DNA of 64,000 nucleotides from Bacteroidales bacterium (GCA_024400195.1 JAKSNC010000001.1:54863-118862); one strand, 5' to 3'; shown: positions 8,247 through 16,147, numbered from the stretch's first letter. Numbers and translations are program-made. The notes: generated by a model from the letters alone, not told the origin.

Positions 8247-9274
8247 TGATTATCATACTGTTGAACTTCGTCATACACATATTCGAGAGAAACGCCGGCC
8301 TGACGGAGCATTTCTTCCGAGTCGGCGGCATCGTGGTATTTGCGTTGGCAGACCACGCGAACAATTCCGCAGTTGATTATCAGCATCGCGCAAGTGCGGC
8401 ACGGAGTCATTCTGCAATAAAGAGTGCTGCCGTCGAGTGCAATTCCGCGTTTAGCGGCCTGAGCGATGGCGTTTTGTTCAGCATGAACAGTTCGCACGCA
8501 GTGTTGTGAAATGCGTCCGTCTTCGTGAATAACTTTCCTGAAAAGATGTCCGACTTCGTCACAATGCGGAAGTCCTTTGGGCGAGCCGACATATCCGGTA
8601 ACGAGGATTTGTCTGTCTTTAACGATGACGCAGCCGCTTCTACCGCGGTTACATGTTGCACGTTCAGCAACTGTGTCGGCCATATTCATAAAATATTCGT
8701 CCCACGACGGGCGTTTGTGTGTGTCATTCATCTTATTCAGAACATTTTCCACTTGTGCGTTGAGTTCGTCGATACTGCCGTCGTTACGGAAAATGCAGTC
8801 GGCGGAGGCGATACATGCGGCGAGATTCTGTTTGTTCGGGTCGTCGGATGACATCTCGCGTTCCTCATTGGCGACGAAGGTTTCAAAAGAGACCGAGTCT
8901 GTCTCCGATTTGCGTGCGAAGGCTCTTTCATACCGGATACGTCTGTCGGCATCAACGGCAAAAAGTGTGAAGTTGCCTTTTGCGCGAAGCGACTTTATCT
9001 CGCCGACAGTACGCACACTTTCTATGACTGCATCGGAGCCTGATGCCGCAGCCTTTTCATACAGACAATCGGTGATATAGCTTGGCGAATGTGAAGCCCG
9101 CAAGTCGTTCGCGACGAGCGTAAGCGAGTCGCGATTGACTTCCATTCCGCGTCGTTTGACTTCTTCAGCGATAAACGCGCGGACTGAATAGTGCGCATAG
9201 CCTTTTTTGATAAGATAATCGACTATAGTTCCTTTTCCTGCGCCGAGTGTTCCGGTTATTCCGATGATATTCAT
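8243..9274 (-). CDS. P-loop nucleotide kinase-like / dCMP deaminase fusion
   Basis: A 343-residue two-domain protein. Residues 1-180 form a P-loop domain related to dephospho-CoA and nucleoside-monophosphate kinases, with Walker A GTLGAGKGT at 8-16. Residues about 185-343 are a zinc-dependent deoxycytidylate deaminase: CNRGRSGCVIV, then HAE at 264-266 (H264 zinc ligand, E266 proton shuttle) and PCRTC at 291-295 (C292 and C295 ligands). Ordinary bacterial dCMP deaminases are about 150 residues and lack the first domain. Known proteins with this order include yeast Dcd1 and the longer AvcD/DcdV anti-phage deaminases. The likely reaction is dCMP (or dCTP) to dUMP (or dUTP); the job of the N-domain is unknown. 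It overlaps lysC by 4 bp. Confidence 0.88.
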   Translation of the reverse strand: MNIIGITGTLGAGKGTIVDYLIKKGYAHYSVRAFIAEEVKRRGMEVNRDSLTLVANDLRASHSPSYITDCLYEKAAASGSDAVIESVRTVGEIKSLRAKGNFTLFAVDADRRIRYERAFARKSETDSVSFETFVANEEREMSSDDPNKQNLAACIASADCIFRNDGSIDELNAQVENVLNKMNDTHKRPSWDEYFMNMADTVAERATCNRGRSGCVIVKDRQILVTGYVGSPKGLPHCDEVGHLFRKVIHEDGRISQHCVRTVHAEQNAIAQAAKRGIALDGSTLYCRMTPCRTCAMLIINCGIVRVVCQRKYHDAADSEEMLRQAGVSLEYVYDEVQQYDNQ

Positions 9275-9295
9275 AGTTTTAGTGTTAGATTTATG

Positions 9296-9883
9296 TTATT
9301 TTGATTCTTCGTGTATGTCCTCTATCCATTTTCCGACAGTGACCGGTCGATAACTCTTCATTTTTTCAACAATGAAATTCGGATCATCGCTGACAATCAC
9401 ATTATCAAAATGTTCTTGACGGATAAAACCTTCCTTGATTCCATGTTTTATAAAATCGACGAGTTTGTCAAAATAATGATTGATGTTGAAAAGTGCGATT
9501 GGCTTCTCAATAAGTCTAAGCTGGTCGAGGACTACGACTTCAAACAGTTCGTCGAGGGTTCCGAAGCCGCCTGGCATAGCGATGAAGGCATCGGCTGTTT
9601 CTTCAAGAATGATTTTGCGTTCGGCCATTGTGTCGGTCTCAATCATCTTGGTTATTCCGTCGTGTCCGACTTCAAGTTTAATAAGGTGTCGCGGCATCAC
9701 GCCGATAACTTCGCGGCCGTGTTCAAGCATTTTATCGGCGATAATTTTCATCAGTCCTACCGAGCCGCCGCCATAAAGCAGAGTGTTGTCGCCATTAGCG
9801 AGAGTTTCACCGAGAGACGCGGCGCCATCGCGATAGCATTTGTCGTATCCCATACTGCTTCCGCAGAAAACACATACTTTCAT
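9296..9883 (-). CDS. LOG-family protein (nucleoside 5'-monophosphate phosphoribohydrolase)
   Basis: A 195-residue Rossmann-fold protein of the TIGR00730/LOG family, which cleaves the base from nucleoside monophosphates such as cytokinin ribosides or AMP. The signature PGGFGTLDELFEV (around residues 104-116) and the MAERKIILEE segment carrying the catalytic Arg are intact, and the N-terminus VCVFCGSSMG is typical. It is 21 bp upstream of the kinase-deaminase gene and 7 bp downstream of the MFS gene. A second, longer LOG paralogue is at 45293. Confidence 0.93.
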   Translation of the reverse strand: MKVCVFCGSSMGYDKCYRDGAASLGETLANGDNTLLYGGGSVGLMKIIADKMLEHGREVIGVMPRHLIKLEVGHDGITKMIETDTMAERKIILEETADAFIAMPGGFGTLDELFEVVVLDQLRLIEKPIALFNINHYFDKLVDFIKHGIKEGFIRQEHFDNVIVSDDPNFIVEKMKSYRPVTVGKWIEDIHEESK

Positions 9884-9890
9884 AACACAA

Positions 9891-11081
9891 TTATCTCAAC
9901 TTATTTCGTTCATAAAAACCTTTTACGTAGAGCCAATAGCCGGAAAATCCGAGCAGATTGACAATCCAGCCGACCCAGAAAGCCGTTGAATATCCGTAAT
10001 GTTCGGATAGGATTCCGCCCAAAAGGATACCTAATCCCACGCCGACGTCCCACGACACGAGTATTGACGAATTGGCTGTTCCGCGTTGCGAATGCGGGGC
10101 GAGATTGACAAACATATTCTGATAAGCCGGATACATGTGACCATTTCCGAGACCGATGACGACAGCGGCTCCGTAATAGCCGAATTCATTAGGCAGGGCT
10201 GCAAAGATAAGGTATCCGCAGAGCGAGACGCAGACACCCATCGAGGCATTCTGTGTTATTTTTCCTTCGCGCAAAGCCTTTCCACCTTGAAGACGAGAAA
10301 GAATCAGTCCGACAGAAAGCAGCAGAAAAAATGTGCCTGAACCGCCTTCAATACCGAGTTTTTCCTTTCCGTAGATGGCGACGTATGTTGAGAGGACACC
10401 GTACGAAAAAGCGAAGCAAACCATAGTCAGTGCGTGACTCCAGCCTTTCAGCAGGAAAAATCGGTCTAAAGATATTGGGGTTTTGTCCTTAACGATTTCG
10501 CGAGGCGAAGTCTTCACGGTCGCATCGATGATTAACCCGAGGAAGGCGATAATCATGGCGAGCCAGAAAAGGATGTTGAAATTATGCGTCGAAGCGTAGA
10601 TCCATATTGCTACAGAAGGACTTATTGCCGATGCGATATTATTGCTAAGTCCGTAGTAACCAACACCTTCCGTTCGTCTTGACGAAGGCAGGACATCAAT
10701 GGCGATAGTGCTGTTGGCGACAGTTGTGGCACCGAAAGGCAGGCCGTGAAGTGTTCTGACGATGGCGAAAAGGACAAGCGAGCCGGCGGCGACGTAGCCG
10801 ACAAAGAAAAAGGTAAAGACGACGAAGCATACCATCAGTACCATTTTCCGCGGGAAACTGTCAACGATATAGCCGCTAAACAGACGCGCGACGAGGGCCA
10901 TAACCGAATAACCGAAAAGAACGAAGCCTATCGTATCCTTATCTGCCTGAAAAGTATCGCGAAGATAAATCGGGAGAAGCGGCGTAAGGAGCATAAAAGA
11001 GAAGAAAATCATAAAGTTAGCGCACCAAATCTTGATGTAGTTGGTGTTCCAGAGTTTTTCAACCTGAGGCTTCGTATTCAT
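9891..11081 (-). CDS. major facilitator superfamily transporter
   Basis: A 396-residue integral membrane protein with about twelve hydrophobic helices. The region after helix 2 reads FGYSVMALVARLFSGYIVDSFPRKM, the loop 2-3 motif of MFS carriers, and the sequence VGLGNGHMYPAYQNMFVNL lies in the second half. It most resembles drug or sugar efflux-type MFS carriers, but the substrate cannot be predicted. It heads the minus-strand run LOG, kinase-deaminase, lysC with short spacers. A TAACTTTG promoter lies just upstream. Confidence 0.9.
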   Translation of the reverse strand: MNTKPQVEKLWNTNYIKIWCANFMIFFSFMLLTPLLPIYLRDTFQADKDTIGFVLFGYSVMALVARLFSGYIVDSFPRKMVLMVCFVVFTFFFVGYVAAGSLVLFAIVRTLHGLPFGATTVANSTIAIDVLPSSRRTEGVGYYGLSNNIASAISPSVAIWIYASTHNFNILFWLAMIIAFLGLIIDATVKTSPREIVKDKTPISLDRFFLLKGWSHALTMVCFAFSYGVLSTYVAIYGKEKLGIEGGSGTFFLLLSVGLILSRLQGGKALREGKITQNASMGVCVSLCGYLIFAALPNEFGYYGAAVVIGLGNGHMYPAYQNMFVNLAPHSQRGTANSSILVSWDVGVGLGILLGGILSEHYGYSTAFWVGWIVNLLGFSGYWLYVKGFYERNKLR

Positions 11082-11098
11082 ATCTTCCGTTTGAGCGG

Positions 11099-11106
11099 CA
11101 AAGTTA
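11099..11106 (-). promoter_or_regulatory. -7 promoter element TAACTTTG for the MFS gene
   Basis: TAACTTTG on the minus strand, 18 bp before the MFS start codon, matches TAnnTTTG and gives a short leader. Confidence 0.65.
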
Positions 11107-11148
11107 GTGATTTTAATTTATCGCAGTCATCTCCGCTACACAAAATCG

Positions 11149-11877
11149 TCATTTAAAGAACCTGTTTCTTCCGGAGCGTCCGTGCCATATTTCGGTCAAG
11201 TCGTCTTTATCAGGTTCAGGAATGTCCCAATAAGGTTTTTCACCATTTTCATCGTGATAATCAGCATCTATTTCATCATCATCCCATTGATAAACTTCTT
11301 TTTGAGGGCCGTCCTTTTTATAATACAAGGCAAGAGTTATACCCATCACGAAGCCGCTGAGGTGTCCTTCCCAAGAAATATTGTGGTCAACGGCATATTT
11401 CGGATATAATCCCCAGACGAGGCCGCCGTAAAGGAAAATCACGAGGAAGGAAATCGCCATAAGTTTTACATCTCTACGAATAAAGCCACTGATTATCAAA
11501 AAGAAAGCCAATCCATAGATAATAGAACTCGCACCGATATGGACACCCTCACGAGCTATACACCATGTGAGTAATCCCGTTGAAAGCATCAAAATAACAC
11601 TGATTTTCAGTGCTATCTGTTTATAAAAATAAAAAAGTGAAGTACCGAGGACTATAACAGGAAGCGTATTGGCGAGAAGATGCGCCCAATTTCCGTGCAG
11701 AAACGGCGAAAACAATACGCCTCTCAACCCTCTGAAAGTGAGCGGTTCAATGCCGAAGCGCGACAAATCGGCTTCGAAGAGCGTCTCGCAGATTTTTACC
11801 GTCCAGATGATTACGATGAAGGCAAGCGGAACTATAATGCTCGCAAGGAATCTCCGTCTTTCTTCCTGAAGAAGCAT
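11149..11877 (-). CDS. rhomboid-family intramembrane serine protease
   Basis: A 242-residue polytopic membrane protein with the rhomboid catalytic elements: HxxxN (H66 to N70 in HGNWAHLLANTLP), the GxSx nucleophile site with S117 (HIGASSIIYG), and the catalytic His H172 (EGHLSGFVMG). It therefore should cleave membrane helices. A charged cytoplasmic tail of about 55 residues follows the last helix. The ATG at 11877 is preferred; a TTG three codons upstream is also open but would overlap the purE stop. It lies one base after purE, so the two probably share a transcript. Substrate unknown. Confidence 0.92.
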   Translation of the reverse strand: MLLQEERRRFLASIIVPLAFIVIIWTVKICETLFEADLSRFGIEPLTFRGLRGVLFSPFLHGNWAHLLANTLPVIVLGTSLFYFYKQIALKISVILMLSTGLLTWCIAREGVHIGASSIIYGLAFFLIISGFIRRDVKLMAISFLVIFLYGGLVWGLYPKYAVDHNISWEGHLSGFVMGITLALYYKKDGPQKEVYQWDDDEIDADYHDENGEKPYWDIPEPDKDDLTEIWHGRSGRNRFFK

Positions 11878-11878
11878 T

Positions 11879-12385
11879 TCAGTCAACCTTGAACTTAAAC
11901 TGAACTTGTTTCAATTCTTCGTTTGCCTTGACGATTTTATTTTTCAGACCTTCTTTATAATCAGCCACTTTACGTGCTATTTCCTTATCGCTCTGGGCGA
12001 GGATTTGTGCGGCGAGGATGGCTGCGTTGAGGGCTGCGTTCACGCCGACGGTAGCTACGGGGATTCCGGGCGGCATCTGTATGATGGAAAACATTGCATC
12101 GAGGCCGTCAAGCATACCTTTGACTGGAACACCGATGACGGGCAGAACTGTGTTTGCTGCTATCACGCCAGGCAGTGCGGCGGCCATTCCGGCGGCGGCG
12201 ATTATAACGCGGATGCCGCGGGATTCTGCTTCGCGGGCGAATTTCTCGACCATCTCGGGCGTGCGGTGCGCGCTTAGGGCATTCATCTCAAAAGGAATCT
12301 CCATCTCGTCTAAAAAAGCCGCAGCCTTTTCGAGCACCGGCAGGTCGGAGGTGCTTCCCATTATTATACTAACTCTCGGTGTCAT
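11879..12385 (-). CDS. purE: N5-carboxyaminoimidazole ribonucleotide mutase
   Basis: A 168-residue class I PurE, which converts N5-CAIR to CAIR in purine synthesis. The substrate-binding IIMGSTSDLPVLEKA and SAHRTPE motifs and the AAAGMAAALPGVIAA loop are intact. The start is ATG 12385; an upstream in-frame TTG at 12409 falls inside the TAACTTTG promoter and is rejected. It is followed directly by the rhomboid gene. A purK partner is not in this window. Confidence 0.95.
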   Translation of the reverse strand: MTPRVSIIMGSTSDLPVLEKAAAFLDEMEIPFEMNALSAHRTPEMVEKFAREAESRGIRVIIAAAGMAAALPGVIAANTVLPVIGVPVKGMLDGLDAMFSIIQMPPGIPVATVGVNAALNAAILAAQILAQSDKEIARKVADYKEGLKNKIVKANEELKQVQFKFKVD

Positions 12386-12406
12386 TGGATTGATTTTTAA
12401 GATGCG

Positions 12407-12414
12407 CAAAGTTA
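12407..12414 (-). promoter_or_regulatory. -7 promoter element TAACTTTG for purE
   Basis: TAACTTTG on the minus strand, 21 bp before the purE ATG, which fixes the start downstream of it. Confidence 0.7.
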
Positions 12415-12452
12415 GTAATTTTTATTGCTTTAAAAACAAGATTATTGCGGCA

Positions 12453-12481
12453 ATTGTTCGACTCCCTGCAGTCGCTCACAA
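12453..12481. repeat. 29-bp direct repeat, copy 1
   Basis: A 29-bp unit containing TTCGACTCCCTGC and GTCGCTCACAA. Copy 2 at 12610-12638 differs at one base. The two copies bracket a short-unit tandem array. Confidence 0.85.
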
Positions 12482-12484
12482 TGG

Positions 12485-12594
12485 GAAGTCGAAAGTCGAA
12501 AGTCTAAAGTCGAATGTTTAATGTCGAAAGTCGAAAGTCTAAGGACTAAAAACATTCCGAATTCCGAATTTCGCATTCCGAATTCCGAATTAAA
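12485..12594. repeat. short-unit tandem array, locus A (AGTCGAA heptamers then AATTCCG units)
   Basis: About nine degenerate heptamers of the AGTCGAA/AGTCTAA/TGTCGAA type are followed by AAAACATTCCG and about five AATTCCG-like units. The same vocabulary and order recur at locus B (about 14260-14355). Confidence 0.85.
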
Positions 12595-12609
12595 CTTGTT
12601 GCGGTGGAG

Positions 12610-12638
12610 ATTGTTCGACTCCCTGCGGTCGCTCACAA
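12610..12638. repeat. 29-bp direct repeat, copy 2
   Basis: Matches 12453-12481 at 28 of 29 positions; lies between array A and the 21-bp hairpin. Confidence 0.85.
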
Positions 12639-12661
12639 AGACGGTGCCGTTTGGGGTGTAT

Positions 12662-12706
12662 AAGTATATAAGGTGTTGCGGCGAAGCCGCAACACCTTAT
12701 ATACTT
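12662..12706. terminator. perfect 21-bp hairpin with GAA loop
   Basis: Arms 12662-12682 and 12686-12706 pair without mismatch around a three-base GAA loop. The apex reads GCGAAGC, a sequence known as an exceptionally stable DNA mini-hairpin. Five T residues follow on the plus strand, so it can terminate plus-strand transcription; on the minus strand it follows the lipoprotein gene, where no T-run is present. Confidence 0.75.
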
Positions 12707-12759
12707 TTTAAGTTTTCTATATAAAAACCGTGCGTCTGCACGCCTCCCGCCGACAAATG

Positions 12760-14073
12760 TCATTTCTGGGAGGAGCAGACTGGCCGTACCGAGTACCCCA
12801 AGGCGCGGGGTTTGTCGTACACGTACACGTCGCCAGAATAGAAGAACAAGCAGCACGCGAAGTTCGAGGTGCCGGCATCGAGCGAACTCGACCAGTAGTA
12901 GCCGAGGGAACCCACACCGCGGAGGCTGCCATCGTAGTAGTAGCCGCCGGCGGCCGGCAGGAAGATGCTACTGCCGTTGGACCCTGTGACGCGGTAGCCT
13001 TTCACACTGTTATGGGTCGTCCATTCCCATGTGCAGTTGCTCTTCAACTCATGCATCTCTTCACGCGTAGGCATGCGCCAATTTCCGCCCCAGTTCACGT
13101 GAGCCGCGTCGTCCTCAGGGGCGAGAACCGTCCTATTGTCAACAGTGCCGTAATATGAATCCGTGCAGTATTTGGTAAGGTTGTTCCAATTGCCGTTGCA
13201 CCACTTGTAGATGTTCCAATTGTACGTGCCATTTGGCTCCGTCTCACCCCATGCAAAGTGGTCGCCGTAGTCTTTGGGAGAGTCCGCGCCGACATTGCAT
13301 GTGGCCCAAAGAAGCCCACTCGGGAGGCCGAGGTCAACGTACTCGTGGACGCCTGTGCCGCCGCTCTGCGTGGTGAAACTCCTCTCCGCGCCGAAGCCAG
13401 TACCAGCGGCGTTCTTCGCGTATGCTCGCACGTAGTACTTCGTGTCGGGTTCAAGACCAGTAATTTCTGACGTGAACTTGCCGACACCATCACCGTCAAC
13501 CGTGCAGTTGTCCGACGGCGTCGGGTTCGGCTCTGTGTTCCAGCACACGCCGCGCTCCGTCACCGCCGCGCCGTTCTCGCTCTTCACCTCGCCGCCGCAT
13601 ACGGCAGTGGTTTGTGTGATTTCCGTAATATCTTCCGTCGTCACGGTCGCAATAGTCTGCGTCCCGCCGCCGTCTTGCGTGGTGAAACTCCTCTCCGCGC
13701 CGAAGCCTGTACCAGCGGCGTTCTTCGCGTATGCTCGCACGTAGTACTTCGTGTCGGGTTCAAGACCAGTAATTTCTGACGTGAACTTGCCGACACCATC
13801 ACCGTCAACCGTGCAGTTGTCCGACGGCGTCGGGTTCGGCTCTGTGTTCCAGCACACGCCGCGCTCCGTCACCGCCGCGCCGTTCTCGCTCTTCACCTCG
13901 CCGCCGCATACGGCAGTGGTTTGTGTGATTTCCGTAATATCTTCCGTCGTCACGGTCGCAATAGTCTGCGTGCCGCCGCCATCCGATTTGTCGTCGTCTT
14001 TCTTGCACGACACGCACAGCGCCATCGCCATGCAAACCATCAATGTGGCGAATAATCTGATCTGTTTTTTCAT
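12760..14073 (-). CDS. surface lipoprotein: two identical fibronectin-III-like repeats and a FISUMP/DUF1566-type domain
   Basis: A 437-residue lipoprotein. The signal peptide ends at lipobox Cys 23, followed by KKDDDK, an acidic pattern that in Bacteroidota marks export to the cell surface. Residues about 36-138 and 139-241 are the same 103-residue unit twice, of the type that precedes surface domains (GLEPDTKYYVRAYAKNAAG is FN3-like). Residues about 248-437 resemble the FISUMP/DUF1566 domain (YVDLGLPSGLLWATCNVGA, WRMPTREEM, YWSSS). The gene is visibly richer in GC than its neighbours and lies between repeat loci A and B. Ligand and role are unknown. Confidence 0.85.
   Translation of the reverse strand: MKKQIRLFATLMVCMAMALCVSCKKDDDKSDGGGTQTIATVTTEDITEITQTTAVCGGEVKSENGAAVTERGVCWNTEPNPTPSDNCTVDGDGVGKFTSEITGLEPDTKYYVRAYAKNAAGTGFGAERSFTTQDGGGTQTIATVTTEDITEITQTTAVCGGEVKSENGAAVTERGVCWNTEPNPTPSDNCTVDGDGVGKFTSEITGLEPDTKYYVRAYAKNAAGTGFGAERSFTTQSGGTGVHEYVDLGLPSGLLWATCNVGADSPKDYGDHFAWGETEPNGTYNWNIYKWCNGNWNNLTKYCTDSYYGTVDNRTVLAPEDDAAHVNWGGNWRMPTREEMHELKSNCTWEWTTHNSVKGYRVTGSNGSSIFLPAAGGYYYDGSLRGVGSLGYYWSSSLDAGTSNFACCLFFYSGDVYVYDKPRALGYSVRPVCSSQK
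13368..13971. repeat. tandem duplication inside the lipoprotein gene (309-bp period)
   Basis: Positions 13368-13662 recur at 13677-13971 with one base difference seen (13391-region CCAGT versus CCTGT). The period of 309 bp is 103 codons, so the frame is kept. Near-identity at silent positions indicates a very recent duplication or ongoing gene conversion. Confidence 0.92.
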
Positions 14074-14153
14074 TTTTCAAAACCCTTAATCCGTGTCGGG
14101 CGCAACTTCTTGTCCGAAGTGGAATTTCATCCCGTTGTCACTTTTTTAAGTTA

Positions 14154-14161
14154 CGAAGATA
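14154..14161 (-). promoter_or_regulatory. -7-like promoter element TATCTTCG for the lipoprotein gene
   Basis: TATCTTCG on the minus strand differs from TAnnTTTG at one base and lies 81 bp before the start codon, giving a long leader. Confidence 0.45.
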
Positions 14162-14192
14162 GGGAAAATAACGATAAGGTGAAAAAAAACGT

Positions 14193-14355
14193 TTGACAAT
14201 TTGACAATTTGACGATTTGACCTCAGAACGTCAGAACTTCTTAACCTTTCAAACCCTTTGAACCGTTTAATGTTTAAGGTTTAATGTCGAAGGTCGAAAG
14301 TCGAAAGTCGAAAAACATTCCGCATTACGAATTTCGAATTACGAATTACGAATTC
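14193..14355. repeat. short-unit tandem array, locus B, reaching into the uvrC stop codon
   Basis: Plus-strand order: four TTTGACNN octamers (14193-14222), a linker, TTTAATG/TCGAAGG/TCGAAAG heptamers (about 14268-14312), AAACATTCCG, then AATTACG-type units to 14355. The uvrC stop codon at 14339-14341 and its last codons are built from the AATTACG units. Confidence 0.85.
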
Positions 14356-16147
14356 GACTCTCGTCTAAGTGAAAATGCTTCCACACGATGTCGGCTTTGG
14401 CCTTACCGATGATGCGTTCAAGCATTTCCCTATCGGCTTCCTTAATCTGTTTCACCGACTTCAGTTCCAATAAGAGCTTCTCGGCCGTCAGTCTTCCAAT
14501 GCCCTTGATTCCGTTGAGTTCCGACTTCACGAAACCTTTTTCGAACTTCTTCCTGTGATGCGTGATACCGAAACGGTGCGCCTCATCGCGGATGTGCTGG
14601 ATAACCTTCAACGTCTCGGAACGCTTGTCGATACAGAGCGGGAGTTCATCTCCCGGATAATAAATCTCCTCCAATTTTTCAGCAATGCCGATAAGCGTTA
14701 TCTTACCGTAAAGCCCGAGTTTCTGTAAAGAATTTACCGCCGACGTTATCTGTCCCTTACCGCCGTCAACGACAATCAAATCCGGAAGTCGTTGATTTTC
14801 ATCAAGAAGCCTGCGATAACGGCGAAAAACGATTTCCTCCATCGAAGCGTAGTCATTCGGGCCTTGGACAGTCTTAATGTTGAAATGGCGATAACCTTCC
14901 TTATTAGGTTTGGCGTTCACGAACTGAACCATCGCCGCGACAGGATAATCACCCTGAAAATTGGAATTGTCGAAACACTCGATAACTTCAGGCAGGACCG
15001 GCATTTTCAAATCCGACTTCATCTTTTCCAAAATGCGCATCGCATGTCGTTCAGGGTCAACGAGAAGCCTTAGTTTCTCAACCTCGGCGCGGTATTGTCT
15101 CGCGTTGCGCTGCGACAGAGTCAACAGCGTCAACTTTTCGCCCCGCGAAGGCACTGTAAACTCCACATTATCAAGAACAAAATCAATATTCAGCGGAACA
15201 ATGACTTCCTTTATATCGTTGCCGTAACGCTGTCTCATCTCGAAGATTGCCGTCAGAAGAAGTTCATCGGCGGTTTCCTCGAGTTTGCGCTTTATTTCAA
15301 GCGAATGCGAACAGACGACAGCACCTTGCACAACGCGCATATAATTGATATAAAAAGAGGTGTCGGCATCATCGAACGAGACGACTTCCACATCGTGTAA
15401 AGTATTACTACTCACTACAGAACGTGAATGATAGTTTTCCAAAAGGTCGTATTTCACCTTGATGGCCTGCGCTTTCTCAAACTCAAGACGCGAGGCAAAA
15501 TCCATCATCGTTTCCTTTAAGTCGCGAAGCACGCCCTTCACATTTCCGTTCAAAATATTCTTAACTTCAGATATATTCGCATTATATTGAGAATCAGACA
15601 CATAACCAACACAAGGCGCGTTACAGTTTCCAACCTGATATTCGAGGCACGGACGAGAGACGCTTTTATGTCCGGAAAGATTCATGGAACAAGTTCTGAT
15701 CGGATAGAGGCGGCGGATGAGGTCGAGTAGAGTTCTCGCGGTAACGACAGACGGATACGGACCGAAATAAAGGCTGCCGTCGTTTATCTTTCTCCTTGTC
15801 AGAAAAACACGCGGAAACGCTTCATTTTTAATGCATATCCAAGGATAAGTCTTATCGTCTTTCAGTAGGATGTTATATCGCGGCTTAAACTGTTTGATGA
15901 GGTTGTTTTCTAAAAGAAGAGCTTCCGACTCGTTGTTGACAACGATAAATTTGATGTCGGCGATTCGGCTTACGAGGACTCGTGTCTTGCCCGTCTGTTC
16001 CTTATTGAAATAACTATGGACGCGGCGTGTGAGGTTTTTGGCCTTTCCGACATAAATCACTTCGCCCTTGTCATCGAAGTATTGATAGACACCCGGTGAC
16101 GAAGGCACTGTTTTCAGTATTGCTGCTATGTTAGTGGCGACAGTCAA
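14339..16147 (-). CDS. uvrC: excinuclease ABC subunit C
   Basis: A 602-residue UvrC, the nuclease that cuts on both sides of DNA damage. It shows the N-terminal GIY-YIG domain (PGVYQYFDDKGEVIYVGKAKNLTRR), the Cys-rich CLEYQVGNCNAPCVG segment, a UVR motif, the RNase H-like C-terminal endonuclease (ECFDNSNFQG, IVVDGGKGQ, RDEAHRF) and a helix-hairpin-helix tail (LNGIKGIGRLTAEKLL). The start is TTG at 16147, two bases after the thiL stop; no ATG lies nearby and the homology begins 13 residues in. The last five residues (RIRNS) and the stop come from repeat array B. Confidence 0.95.
   Translation of the reverse strand: MTVATNIAAILKTVPSSPGVYQYFDDKGEVIYVGKAKNLTRRVHSYFNKEQTGKTRVLVSRIADIKFIVVNNESEALLLENNLIKQFKPRYNILLKDDKTYPWICIKNEAFPRVFLTRRKINDGSLYFGPYPSVVTARTLLDLIRRLYPIRTCSMNLSGHKSVSRPCLEYQVGNCNAPCVGYVSDSQYNANISEVKNILNGNVKGVLRDLKETMMDFASRLEFEKAQAIKVKYDLLENYHSRSVVSSNTLHDVEVVSFDDADTSFYINYMRVVQGAVVCSHSLEIKRKLEETADELLLTAIFEMRQRYGNDIKEVIVPLNIDFVLDNVEFTVPSRGEKLTLLTLSQRNARQYRAEVEKLRLLVDPERHAMRILEKMKSDLKMPVLPEVIECFDNSNFQGDYPVAAMVQFVNAKPNKEGYRHFNIKTVQGPNDYASMEEIVFRRYRRLLDENQRLPDLIVVDGGKGQITSAVNSLQKLGLYGKITLIGIAEKLEEIYYPGDELPLCIDKRSETLKVIQHIRDEAHRFGITHHRKKFEKGFVKSELNGIKGIGRLTAEKLLLELKSVKQIKEADREMLERIIGKAKADIVWKHFHLDESRIRNS

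Larger units (their letters stand above)
12386..12759. other. gene-free spacer between purE and the surface lipoprotein gene
   Basis: This 374-bp stretch holds no credible gene. In order on the plus strand it has the purE promoter, a 29-bp direct repeat, an array of heptamers such as AGTCGAA (about 12485-12545), the linker AAAACATTCCG, an array of AATTCCG units (to about 12594), the second 29-bp repeat and a perfect 21-bp hairpin. Open frames across it are by-products of the repeats. Confidence 0.85.

Noticed and set aside
8243-9274. Calling the deaminase fusion a confirmed AvcD/DcdV defence system
   Set aside because: It is much shorter, sits in a housekeeping operon and no associated antitoxin RNA could be recognised; kept only as a hypothesis.
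12442-12856. Open frames on both strands through locus A
   Set aside because: They are made of short repeats and the hairpin, have no homology and lack a promoter.
13095-14089. Opposite-strand frames in the lipoprotein gene
   Set aside because: Long open frames here follow from high GC and the duplication; they repeat twice identically and match no family.
11099-14161. Riboswitches in the leaders of purE, thiL or gcvT
   Set aside because: purE and thiL have leaders of under 25 bases and the gcvT leader is about 30 bases, too short for purine, TPP or glycine riboswitch folds.
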